A DNA stretch of 6,137 nucleotides from assembly GCA_900321055.1 (NCBI GenBank), contig ONUQ01000037.1, forward strand, positions 1-6,137. The letters are read 5' to 3'. Shown here piece by piece: positions 1-6,066 of the stretch (positions are counted from its first letter, which is position 1; each line of letters opens with the position of its first letter). The position numbers and the translations under genes were made by a program. The notes beneath the pieces were generated by a model that saw nothing but the letters and a program-made list of their open reading frames with translations, searched no databases and was not told the origin of the DNA. Origin of the DNA: an uncultured Elusimicrobia bacterium (GTDB taxonomy: Bacteria; Elusimicrobiota; Endomicrobiia; Endomicrobiales; Endomicrobiaceae).

Positions 1-1263
1 AGCTCCACCGTTTTTTGATGAATTAACAACATTTTTAACAAAAGCACTTGATGTTGATGTAAATATTTTTACTACTTCAGGAATTACCGCCCCTGCTATT
101 GTTCCGCAAGTAATAATTATTGAAAGTTTCCACCAAAGTCCGTTTGCTAAGTCACCGATTATAAGATTTGAACAAATAAATGTTAATATAATAGAAACAA
201 AAGAAGTAATCCAAACAAGTGATGTTAACGGTGTTTCAAAATTCATTTTATCAGCATTACCATATTTAGATTTTGCCAATGCACCGTTTATCCAATATGA
301 TACCGCACTTGCGATTAACATTATAAGTCTCATCACAAATATCCAAACAAGAAGTTTAACCTGGTTTACAGGATCTTGAACTGCAAGGATAACAAATGTT
401 ACCAAAGCAACACCTGTAACACCATAAGTTTCAAAACCGTCTGCTGTAGGTCCTACAGAGTCCCCTGCATTATCACCTGTACAATCTGCAATAACACCGG
501 GATTTCTTGCATCGTCTTCTTTAATATTGAAAACAATCTTCATCAAATCTGAACCGATATCTGCAATTTTTGTAAATATTCCCCCTGCAATTCTAAGAAC
601 TGATGCTCCTAAAGATTCACCAACAGCAAAACCGATAAAGCAAGGACCTGCCAAATTTCCGGGAATAAAAACTAATATTATAAGCATAACAAAAAGTTCT
701 ATACTTATAAGTAACATACCGATTGACATACCGGATTTTAACGGTATTTGGAATGTTGGGAAAGGTTTTCCTTTTAAACTTGCAAATGCTGCTCTGGAGT
801 TTGCAAAAGTATTAATTCTCATACCAAACCATGCAACAGCATAACTGCCTAAAATACCTATGATACTGCAAAGAATAATTACCGCTATTTTATAAAACTC
901 AAAATCGGTATTTGCAAAGTATACAGCTATTATTATTGCAAGCAACAGTTCTAATACGATAATAAATTTACCTTGTGTTATAAGATATGTTTTGCAAGTT
1001 TCATAAATTAATTCTGAAACTTCTAACATAGATTTATGAACCGGTAAATTTTTAATTGACTTGAACTGAATAAAACCAAAAATCAAACCAAAAATACATA
1101 CTAAAAGACCGGCTTTTAATAATGCCGAACCGCTAATACCTCCTAAAAATGAAACAGATGACAAATCCGGCAAAATAAGATTTGCTTCGCTAGCAAAACT
1201 TGGAACTGCTACCATTAATACAGCAAACACTGCTAACATAAAACTTTTTATTCTCGTTAACAT
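1..1263 (-). CDS. hppA: Membrane-bound proton-translocating pyrophosphatase, divergent type (3' end cut off by window edge)
   Basis: Integral membrane pump that hydrolyses pyrophosphate to phosphate and moves H+ (some relatives move Na+) across the cytoplasmic membrane. The first 421 residues are present; the family usually has about 660-800. Residues 1-25 look like a signal sequence (KSFMLAVFAVLMVAVPSFAS). Hydrophobic spans follow near 48-67, 100-117, 126-146, 180-200, 283-297, 304-324, 347-369 and 381-396. The catalytic block begins with GGIFTK (K232) and DIGSD (D235, D239), then EDDARNP (E249), GVIADCTGDNAGD (D260, D264, D268) and TADGFETYG (D275, E278). Aligned with the plant enzyme as I recall it, the Mg-PPi ligands in this half and the gate residues R224 and D275 are kept. 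The classical DX7KXE motif is altered: one residue is missing and the Glu is absent. This resembles the divergent, K+-independent, Na+-regulated H+-PPases described from Chlorobium limicola and Cellulomonas fimi. The Ala/Lys site that decides K+ dependence lies beyond the edge. The start is supported by a GGGAGT ribosome site and an upstream promoter. Family assignment is firm; ion specificity is inferred. Confidence 0.96.
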   Translation of the reverse strand, partial: MLTRIKSFMLAVFAVLMVAVPSFASEANLILPDLSSVSFLGGISGSALLKAGLLVCIFGLIFGFIQFKSIKNLPVHKSMLEVSELIYETCKTYLITQGKFIIVLELLLAIIIAVYFANTDFEFYKIAVIILCSIIGILGSYAVAWFGMRINTFANSRAAFASLKGKPFPTFQIPLKSGMSIGMLLISIELFVMLIILVFIPGNLAGPCFIGFAVGESLGASVLRIAGGIFTKIADIGSDLMKIVFNIKEDDARNPGVIADCTGDNAGDSVGPTADGFETYGVTGVALVTFVILAVQDPVNQVKLLVWIFVMRLIMLIASAVSYWINGALAKSKYGNADKMNFETPLTSLVWITSFVSIILTFICSNLIIGDLANGLWWKLSIIITCGTIAGAVIPEVVKIFTSTSSAFVKNVVNSSKNGGA

Positions 1264-1270
1264 TTCTACC

Positions 1271-1276
1271 ACTCCC
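1271..1276 (-). promoter_or_regulatory. Ribosome binding site of hppA
   Basis: The minus strand reads GGGAGT, with 7 nt between it and the ATG at 1263-1261. This is a good Shine-Dalgarno match. It supports the ATG that places the signal-like segment at the N terminus. Confidence 0.75.
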
Positions 1277-1311
1277 GTTTTTTATTTGTTTTACCTATAT
1301 AAAATATAAAA

Positions 1312-1320
1312 ATTATACCA
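1312..1320 (-). promoter_or_regulatory. Possible second, extended -10 promoter of hppA
   Basis: The minus strand reads TGGTATAAT, an extended -10 element (TG, one base, then a perfect TATAAT), 12 nt downstream of the first -10 box. The hexamer at the matching -35 position (AGTGAA) is poor, so this would rely on the TG extension. It may give a second start point near 1305 or simply reflect AT-rich sequence. Confidence 0.35.
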
Positions 1321-1323
1321 AAA

Positions 1324-1353
1324 ATTATAGTACTTTCACTCATTAATTGTCAA
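1324..1353 (-). promoter_or_regulatory. Sigma70-type promoter of hppA, perfect consensus hexamers
   Basis: On the minus strand a TTGACA -35 box (1348-1353) is followed after 18 nt by a TATAAT -10 box (1324-1329). Both hexamers match consensus exactly. Spacing is one base longer than the 17-nt optimum. Transcription would start near 1317, giving a leader of about 50 nt before the hppA ATG. This makes hppA an independent unit, not only a read-through product of the ileS operon. Confidence 0.75.
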
Positions 1354-1427
1354 TTTGTGTGCATTAGAGATATGATTTTCAAATAAAAACATATTTTCAT
1401 TTATCAATCAAATGCAACAAAAAAGTG

Positions 1428-1534
1428 AAAAACTTGTAATTTTTATGTAAACCGAAAAAATTTTAAGTTGAAGTATACATTGTCAAAAAAAGGTACATAA
1501 AATTTCAAAGGTATAACAAAAACTACAAGTTTTT
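1428..1534. repeat. Pair of 17-nt inverted repeats in the ileS-hppA gap
   Basis: The + strand segment 1428-1444 (AAAAACTTGTAATTTTT) matches the reverse complement of 1518-1534 at 16 of 17 positions. The two copies are separated by 73 nt. Each copy is also nearly self-complementary, so each can fold alone or pair with the other. No transposase, target duplication or further copy is seen in the window, so a mobile-element origin has no support. Confidence 0.45.
1518..1534 (-). terminator. Weak terminator-like hairpin after ileS
   Basis: A perfect 7-bp stem (AAAAACT / AGTTTTT) with a 3-nt loop lies 23 nt past the ileS stop codon on the transcribed strand. The stem is AT-rich, with one G-C pair, and its U-rich arm is part of the stem, so it would be a poor intrinsic terminator. 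It is the best candidate for the end of the operon, but partial read-through into hppA is possible. Confidence 0.3.
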
Positions 1535-1557
1535 AGCATTACTATATTAACTTTATT

Positions 1558-4344
1558 TTACTTCGTTGCATCTGCACATCTTGGACATAAACCGGCTTCG
1601 TTTATGCCATCAATATGTCTCCAACATCTTTGACATTTACCGAATGACGATTTTCCTGCAATAACGGAAATTTCATCCTCTTTATCAGATTTTTCTAACT
1701 TTATATCCCAACTACCGAACACAATATTTATCAAATCAATATCGTTCAAAGCTTTTTCATATTTTGAACCGTATTTTATCGTTAAACTTGATTCCAGGTT
1801 AGAACCGATGATTTTATCTTTTCTTAATTTTTCGGTTTCTGCCAAAACTTGTTGTTTTATTGTAACAAGAGTTTCCCACTTTTCAAGAACATTTTTATCT
1901 AATTTATAATCTTGATTTTCTTGCGGGAAATCTGCCAATGTAACAAACTCCGGCAAATCTTGTTTAATTTTCTTAATTTCTGTCCATGCTTCGTGCATTG
2001 TAAACACAAGTATTGGTGACATTAATTCTACTATAGTTGTTACAATCTCTAACATTGCAGATTGTGCACTTCTTCTTGCTTTAGAGCCAACTTTATCACA
2101 ATACAATATATCTTTCAATGCATCAAGATAAAATCCGCTTAAAAATACCGTACAAAAATCATTTACAACTTTAACTGTTCTGTGAAATTCATAATTTTCA
2201 AAACCTGCTTGTGCTTGTTTTACAAGTTCATTTAATTTCCACAAAGCATATTTATCTATCTCATTCATATCAGCAAATTTTATGATCTCTGAAAGTTTTA
2301 TATCACTAACATTTCCAAGCATAAATCTTATAGTATTTCTTATTTTTCTGTATGTATCGGTATGACCTTTAATAATTTCATCTGAAATTCTAACATCTTC
2401 TCTATAATCACAAGAGGCAACCCACAATCTTAAAACATCCGCACCATACTTATTGATTATTTGTAAAGGATCAAGCCCATTTCCTAAAGATTTAGACATC
2501 TTTCTGCCTTGACCATCAACCAAAAAGCCATGAGTAAGAACAGCTTTGTAAGGAGCTTTACCTTTTATTGCAACCGCCGGAATTAAGGAACTTTGAAACC
2601 AACCTCTATGTTGGTCACTACCTTCAAGATACAAGTCTGCCGGGAACTCTAAAGAATCATAGTTACCGCTTGATAACACGGCTTCACTTGATACACCGGA
2701 ATCAAACCATACATCCAAAATATCTTCTTCTTTTTTAAAATCTGTTTTGCCACATTTTGGACATTTTACATCAAATCCTTTAAGCCAATCTTCAGTGGAT
2801 TTTTCGTACCAAATTCCTGCACCATGGATAGAAAATTCTTCTACAACTTTATCTATAATATTTTTATTTAATATCGGTTCACCACACTCTTTGCAATAGA
2901 ATATCGGCAATGGAACCCCCCATAATCTTTGCCTGCTTAAACACCAATCCGGTCTTGATTCTATCATTGCCGTAATTCTTGATTCTCCATACTTTGGTAT
3001 CCATTGAACATTTTTTATTTCTTTAAGAAGATTATTTCTTAAATCATTCAAATCTACTCCCATAAACCATTGAGGAGTTGCTCTAAATATTACAGGTTTC
3101 TTACATCTCCAGCAATGAGGGTAAGAGTGATTTATTTTTATACTTGCAAGGAGAGTTCCTTCTTTTGTAAGTTTTTCAATGATTAGAGGGTTTGCTTTAA
3201 ACACATTTATTCCCTCAAATTCAGGAACTTCCTTTGTAAATTGACCTCTGTCATTTAAAGGTGAAATAATATCAAGTTTATATGCAAGACCTGCCTGATA
3301 GTCTTCTTGACCATGTCCCGGAGCAATATGAACGATACCTGAACCGTCTTCCATACTAACATAATCAGCTAAAATACCAAGTGATTTTCTATCTACTATA
3401 GGATTTTGACATTTGATATATTCCAAATCTTTTCCGTCAAATTCTTCTTTTATTATAAAACTTTCCGCAGAAATTTTATTCTTAACATTTTCTGCCAAAT
3501 CTTTTGCTACTATTATTTTTTCAATTTTTTCATTTAATTTGTATTCACAGGCAACATACTTTGCTATAGGTGAAAAAGCCAGTGCCACATTGGACGGTAA
3601 TGTCCAAGGAGTTGTTGTCCAAATAAGAACGGAATAATCTTTTAACAAATCTTGTTTTGATTTTAATACATCTGTTAATTCAACAATTTTAAATTTTACA
3701 AATATAGAATCTGAAGAAACATCAGCATATTCAACTTCAGCATCTGCAAGTGCAGTTTCACAAGAAGAACACCAATAAACAGGTTTTTTCTTTCTAAATA
3801 AATAATTTTTTTCTACAAGTTCACCAAAAACTTTTACAATAGAAGCTTCATATTTCGGATTTAATGTAAGATAAGGATTTTCCCAATCTGCAAAAATTCC
3901 TAATCTTTTAAAACCGTCTTTTTGAACAGAAACAAATCTTTTTGCAAAATCACTTGCCTGTTTTCTAAACACCGCTTTATCAACTTTATGTTTATCCGTT
4001 TTTAACTCTTTTAAACATTGGGTTTCTATAGGAAGACCATGACAATCCCAACCGGGAGTATAAGGAGTATCAAACCCTTTCATGTTCTTATATTTTAAGA
4101 TAAAATCTTTCAAAATTTTATTTAGTGCATGTCCGCTATGCATGTTTCCGTTAGCATAAGGTGGTCCGTCGTGAAGAATAAATTTTTTCTTACCTTGATT
4201 TTTTTCTCTCATTTTTTGATAGATTTTTGCATTATACAACTCTTTTAAAAAATTTGGTTCTCTTTGTGCTAAATTAGCTTTCATTTGAAAGTCTGTTTTA
4301 GGCAAATTAACAGTTTTTGAATAATCTTTTTTTTCGTTTTCCAT
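1558..4344 (-). CDS. ileS: Isoleucyl-tRNA synthetase (bacterial type, class Ia)
   Basis: Cytoplasmic enzyme of 928 residues that charges tRNA(Ile) with isoleucine using ATP, releasing AMP and PPi, and edits misactivated valine. Length and domain order are those of bacterial (IleS1-type) enzymes. The HIGH-type ATP motif is HSGH at 69-72 within GPPYANGNMHSGHALNK. The PGWDCHGLPIE segment lies at 97-107. The CP1 editing domain shows the Thr-rich WTTTPWTLPSN (242-252) and GSGIVHIAPGHGQEDY (334-349), where D348 matches the editing Asp. The core signature RATPQWF is at 421-427, DVWFDSG at 544-550, and KMSKS at 615-619. The C-terminal zinc knuckle is C904/C907 and C920/C923. Further CxxC pairs (192/195, 411/414, 484/487, 528/531) lie in the catalytic core, some of which bind zinc in related enzymes. 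It is the last gene of the probable operon, starting 27 nt after mtnA. No T-box leader is seen. The frame is intact. Confidence 0.99.
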   Translation of the reverse strand: MENEKKDYSKTVNLPKTDFQMKANLAQREPNFLKELYNAKIYQKMREKNQGKKKFILHDGPPYANGNMHSGHALNKILKDFILKYKNMKGFDTPYTPGWDCHGLPIETQCLKELKTDKHKVDKAVFRKQASDFAKRFVSVQKDGFKRLGIFADWENPYLTLNPKYEASIVKVFGELVEKNYLFRKKKPVYWCSSCETALADAEVEYADVSSDSIFVKFKIVELTDVLKSKQDLLKDYSVLIWTTTPWTLPSNVALAFSPIAKYVACEYKLNEKIEKIIVAKDLAENVKNKISAESFIIKEEFDGKDLEYIKCQNPIVDRKSLGILADYVSMEDGSGIVHIAPGHGQEDYQAGLAYKLDIISPLNDRGQFTKEVPEFEGINVFKANPLIIEKLTKEGTLLASIKINHSYPHCWRCKKPVIFRATPQWFMGVDLNDLRNNLLKEIKNVQWIPKYGESRITAMIESRPDWCLSRQRLWGVPLPIFYCKECGEPILNKNIIDKVVEEFSIHGAGIWYEKSTEDWLKGFDVKCPKCGKTDFKKEEDILDVWFDSGVSSEAVLSSGNYDSLEFPADLYLEGSDQHRGWFQSSLIPAVAIKGKAPYKAVLTHGFLVDGQGRKMSKSLGNGLDPLQIINKYGADVLRLWVASCDYREDVRISDEIIKGHTDTYRKIRNTIRFMLGNVSDIKLSEIIKFADMNEIDKYALWKLNELVKQAQAGFENYEFHRTVKVVNDFCTVFLSGFYLDALKDILYCDKVGSKARRSAQSAMLEIVTTIVELMSPILVFTMHEAWTEIKKIKQDLPEFVTLADFPQENQDYKLDKNVLEKWETLVTIKQQVLAETEKLRKDKIIGSNLESSLTIKYGSKYEKALNDIDLINIVFGSWDIKLEKSDKEDEISVIAGKSSFGKCQRCWRHIDGINEAGLCPRCADATK

Positions 4345-4356
4345 TTTTTTATTTAA

Positions 4357-4360
4357 CCTT
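4357..4360 (-). promoter_or_regulatory. Weak ribosome binding site of ileS
   Basis: The minus strand carries AAGG (in AAAGGTT) 12 nt before the ileS ATG, farther than the usual 5-9 nt, with an A-rich run between. It is the only Shine-Dalgarno-like motif in the 27-nt gap after mtnA. Translational coupling or the A-rich leader may help initiation. Confidence 0.45.
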
Positions 4361-4371
4361 TATATTAATTT

Positions 4372-5415
4372 TTATTTCATATTTTTTAGTGTATAAATTT
4401 TGTTAGGTTTAAAAACTCCTTTTTCCGTAATAATCATTGTAATGTTTGAAGCCGGAGTAACATCAAAACAGGGATATCTTACATCAGTTCCTTTGGGAGC
4501 AATTTCTTTACCATTTATTTTTAATACTTCTTCCGAAACTCTTTCTTCTATTTCTATTTTGCTTCCATACAATGTAGAAAAATCTACGGTTGAACTTGGA
4601 GCAACTACATAAAACGGTATCTTATGAAATTTTGCAAGTATAGATAAAGAATAAGTTCCTATTTTATTTGCAACATCTCCGTTTGATGCTATTCTGTCCG
4701 CACCAACAATAACTGCATCAATCTTTTCCGTTTTCATAATATAACCGACCATATTGTCTGTAATAAGAGTATGTGGTATTTTTTCCTGCTTAAGTTCAAA
4801 AACCGTAAGTCTTGCACCTTGTAAATAAGGTCTTGTTTCATCAACAAAAACTTTCTTTATTTTTCCGCTTGAAAAACCTGTCTTTATCATACCTAAAGCT
4901 GTGCCATAACCGGCAGTTGCAAGAGTACCTGCATTGCTATGTGTAAGAATCACAGAATCTTTTTTTAAAAGTCTTGCACCAAAATCCCCCATGGTTTTAT
5001 TCATTTCTATATCTTGTTCATATATTTCGTTTGCAGATTTTTCCAAAGCCAGAACAAAATTTTCCGGGTTTAGCTTTAACGATTGTTTTACTAATTCAAT
5101 CATTCTATCAACAGACCACTTCAAATTTACAGCGGTTGGTCTTGCCTGAATTAAACTTTGAGCAGATTTTTCTATAAACTTAACTTTTTCTTTAGGAGAA
5201 AGTTTTGCAGCTTTCATTCCTGCAAGAACCATACCATAAGCTGCTGCAATACCTATAGCTTGAGCTCCCCTAACTATCATATTTTTTATTCCATTTATGA
5301 CATCTATATATGTTTTACATTTTTTGTACACAATTTTATTTGGAAACTCTAATTGATCCAATAAATAAAGTTCTCTTTTTTCCCAATACAAAGTTTCCGG
5401 CATTTCATTTTTCAT
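4372..5415 (-). CDS. mtnA: 5-methylthioribose-1-phosphate isomerase, with Ser in place of the catalytic Cys
   Basis: Cytoplasmic aldose-ketose isomerase converting 5-methylthioribose-1-phosphate to 5-methylthioribulose-1-phosphate in methionine salvage. In many anaerobes the same family handles the 5-deoxyribose analogue. The 347 residues match the usual family length. Family blocks in order: RGAQAIGIAAAYG (49-61; usually RGAPAIG), ARPTAVNLKWSVDRM (91-105), ILTHSNAGTLATAGYGTALG (156-175), DETRPYLQGARLT (192-204), DAVIVGADRIASNGDVANK (233-251) and the C-terminal FDVTPASNITMIITEKGVF (317-335). Numbering coincides with the Bacillus subtilis enzyme: the catalytic Asp is D240, but the position of catalytic Cys160 is Ser (codon AGC). 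All other main motifs are intact and the reading frame is unbroken, so this is not an eIF2B-like pseudo-enzyme by overall pattern, but activity needs proof. It sits between the DUF167 gene (32-nt gap) and ileS (27-nt gap). No other salvage gene is visible. Confidence 0.95.
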   Translation of the reverse strand: MKNEMPETLYWEKRELYLLDQLEFPNKIVYKKCKTYIDVINGIKNMIVRGAQAIGIAAAYGMVLAGMKAAKLSPKEKVKFIEKSAQSLIQARPTAVNLKWSVDRMIELVKQSLKLNPENFVLALEKSANEIYEQDIEMNKTMGDFGARLLKKDSVILTHSNAGTLATAGYGTALGMIKTGFSSGKIKKVFVDETRPYLQGARLTVFELKQEKIPHTLITDNMVGYIMKTEKIDAVIVGADRIASNGDVANKIGTYSLSILAKFHKIPFYVVAPSSTVDFSTLYGSKIEIEERVSEEVLKINGKEIAPKGTDVRYPCFDVTPASNITMIITEKGVFKPNKIYTLKNMK

Positions 5416-5423
5416 ATTTTTTT

Positions 5424-5429
5424 TCTCTT
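5424..5429 (-). promoter_or_regulatory. Weak ribosome binding site of mtnA
   Basis: The minus strand reads AAGAGA 8 nt before the ATG at 5415-5413. It is a partial Shine-Dalgarno match at the right distance. An alternative ATG at 5403-5401 (Met5) has no better motif, so the upstream start is preferred. Confidence 0.4.
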
Positions 5430-5447
5430 ATTTTTAGATTTTAAATT

Positions 5448-5711
5448 CTATGGTATTGTATCTAAAACTTCTTCTAACTCTTCTTCTGTTCTACCTGTAA
5501 TCTCTATAGTTTTTTCTCTTCCCCGTTCCCCTTTTCTTAAAATAACATGAGATCTATTTACATCAAAAAAATCTGATAAATAATCACACAATTCTTCATT
5601 TGCTTTTCCCTCAACTGCGGGTGCAGCAACTTTGACTCTTAAAATTGACCCAATTCTACTAACGACATCGTTCCTTTTTGAATTAGGAATTACCCTTACT
5701 TTGATAATCAT
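5448..5711 (-). CDS. DUF167 / YggU-family (UPF0235) small protein
   Basis: An 87-residue protein of the DUF167 family (YggU in Escherichia coli), which is widespread but has no established biochemical role; I do not assign one. The family pattern is clear: the N-terminal strand MIIKVRVIPNSKRNDVV (1-17), then LRVKVAAPAVEGKANEEL (23-40, the family's KV-AAP-V-GKAN block), then DYLSDFFDVNRSHVILRKGE (42-61) and REKTIEI (64-70). No signal peptide or membrane span is seen, so it should be cytosolic. The start at 5711 is chosen because AGAGAGG lies 8 nt upstream and the protein then begins exactly at the family's first strand. A TTG at 5747 would add 12 residues that fit no family pattern and would place the start inside a hairpin. 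It is the first gene of the probable operon, 32 nt before mtnA. The C terminus is Glu-rich (RTEEELEEVLDTIP). Confidence 0.9.
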   Translation of the reverse strand: MIIKVRVIPNSKRNDVVSRIGSILRVKVAAPAVEGKANEELCDYLSDFFDVNRSHVILRKGERGREKTIEITGRTEEELEEVLDTIP

Positions 5712-5719
5712 CTTTTTTA

Positions 5720-5726
5720 CCTCTCT
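5720..5726 (-). promoter_or_regulatory. Strong ribosome binding site of the DUF167 gene
   Basis: The minus strand reads AGAGAGG with 8 nt to the ATG at 5711-5709. It is the best Shine-Dalgarno in the operon and decides the start codon against the upstream in-frame TTG at 5747. Confidence 0.7.
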
Positions 5727-5731
5727 ACATA

Positions 5732-5752
5732 AAAAATCGCAAAGCAATTTTT
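5732..5752 (-). promoter_or_regulatory. Hairpin directly upstream of the DUF167 ribosome site
   Basis: On the transcribed strand AAAAATTGC, a TTT loop and GCGATTTTT form a 9-bp stem with one G-U pair, followed by another T. It has the shape of a short intrinsic terminator, but it ends only 5 nt before the AGAGAGG ribosome site and leaves no room for a promoter after it. It could be an attenuator, a leaky terminator of the upstream unit, or an element shaping access to the ribosome site. Confidence 0.45.
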
Positions 5753-5775
5753 ACTTAACAATTATTATCTTCTTA

Positions 5776-5827
5776 AAACTAAAAATTTTTATTTTTCTTT
5801 AGATGAGAAGTTATCAATTTTTAGTTT
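5776..5827. repeat. Perfect 12-bp inverted repeat in the operon leader
   Basis: The arms 5776-5787 (AAACTAAAAATT) and 5816-5827 (AATTTTTAGTTT) are exact reverse complements separated by 28 nt. A small inner stem (TTCT 5795-5798 with AGAA 5806-5809) could form within the loop. In RNA this is a long, AT-only-ish stem with two G-C pairs at most; in DNA it could be an operator. There is no T tract after it on either strand, so it is not a normal terminator. Confidence 0.5.
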
Positions 5828-5839
5828 AATGGTTGATCA

Positions 5840-5845
5840 ATTATA
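5840..5845 (-). promoter_or_regulatory. Candidate -10 box for the DUF167-mtnA-ileS operon
   Basis: The minus strand reads TATAAT exactly, about 130 nt before the DUF167 ATG. The hexamer 17 nt upstream (AATACT) is a poor -35 match, so in this AT-rich DNA it is only a candidate. A start near 5833 would put the 12-bp inverted repeat at the very 5' end of the transcript. A second bare TATAAT occurs at 5947-5952, also without a good -35. Confidence 0.3.
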
Positions 5846-6066
5846 TAGTTGAAAAGTATTTTAGTATTTTTTATTTTAGACTTTCCGCTCTAGATAAAGT
5901 ATCATAAAATAACATAATAAAAAGGCGAAAATTCTTAATAATAAAAATTATACAAGTATATTTGCAATAAACTTCACAATAGTTCAAATTTGCTATTTTT
6001 CAAATACCTCAACTCTCTCATATACAGTTTTGTTACTTTTTTAATTCTCAAATTTTCAAACAACTT

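Larger units (their letters stand above)
5748..6066. other. Non-coding AT-rich leader or intergenic region
   Basis: Stop codons are frequent in all frames and I find no protein-coding stretch with family character. It contains the 12-bp inverted repeat (5776-5827), bare TATAAT boxes on the minus strand at 5840-5845 and 5947-5952, the palindrome TTGATCAA at 5833-5840, and a small inverted pair (ACTTT/AAAGT) around 5880-5900. I see no T-box, SAM riboswitch or tRNA in it. It most likely carries the operon promoter and a structured leader. Confidence 0.55.

Noticed and set aside
527..844. 105-codon open frame on the + strand inside hppA
   Set aside because: It is antisense to the conserved catalytic part of the pyrophosphatase, has no family pattern, and no ribosome site precedes it. 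It is a shadow of the real frame.
1460..1486. Another exact TTGACA (1481-1486, minus strand) with TAAAAT at 1460-1465
   Set aside because: The spacing is only 15 nt and the -10 is imperfect. A much better promoter lies closer to hppA at 1324-1353.
3413..5352. Several 64-74-codon open frames on the + strand opposite ileS and mtnA
   Set aside because: All lie antisense to firmly identified genes, overlap one another, and show low-complexity Phe/Ser/Ile-rich translations typical of reversed AT-rich coding DNA.
5712..5747. Earlier TTG start at 5747 for the DUF167 gene (12 extra residues)
   Set aside because: The extension (LCDFLCREVKK) fits no family pattern and overlaps the hairpin and the Shine-Dalgarno that correctly serves the ATG at 5711.
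5970..6025. 15-codon minus-strand ORF starting ATGAGAGAG in the right-hand gap
   Set aside because: It has no ribosome site, is very short and has no recognisable pattern.
5748..6066. T-box or SAM riboswitch expected upstream of ileS or mtnA
   Set aside because: I found no T-box sequence (TGGNACCGCG-like), specifier-loop arrangement or SAM aptamer core on the minus strand. The leader is almost entirely A/T.
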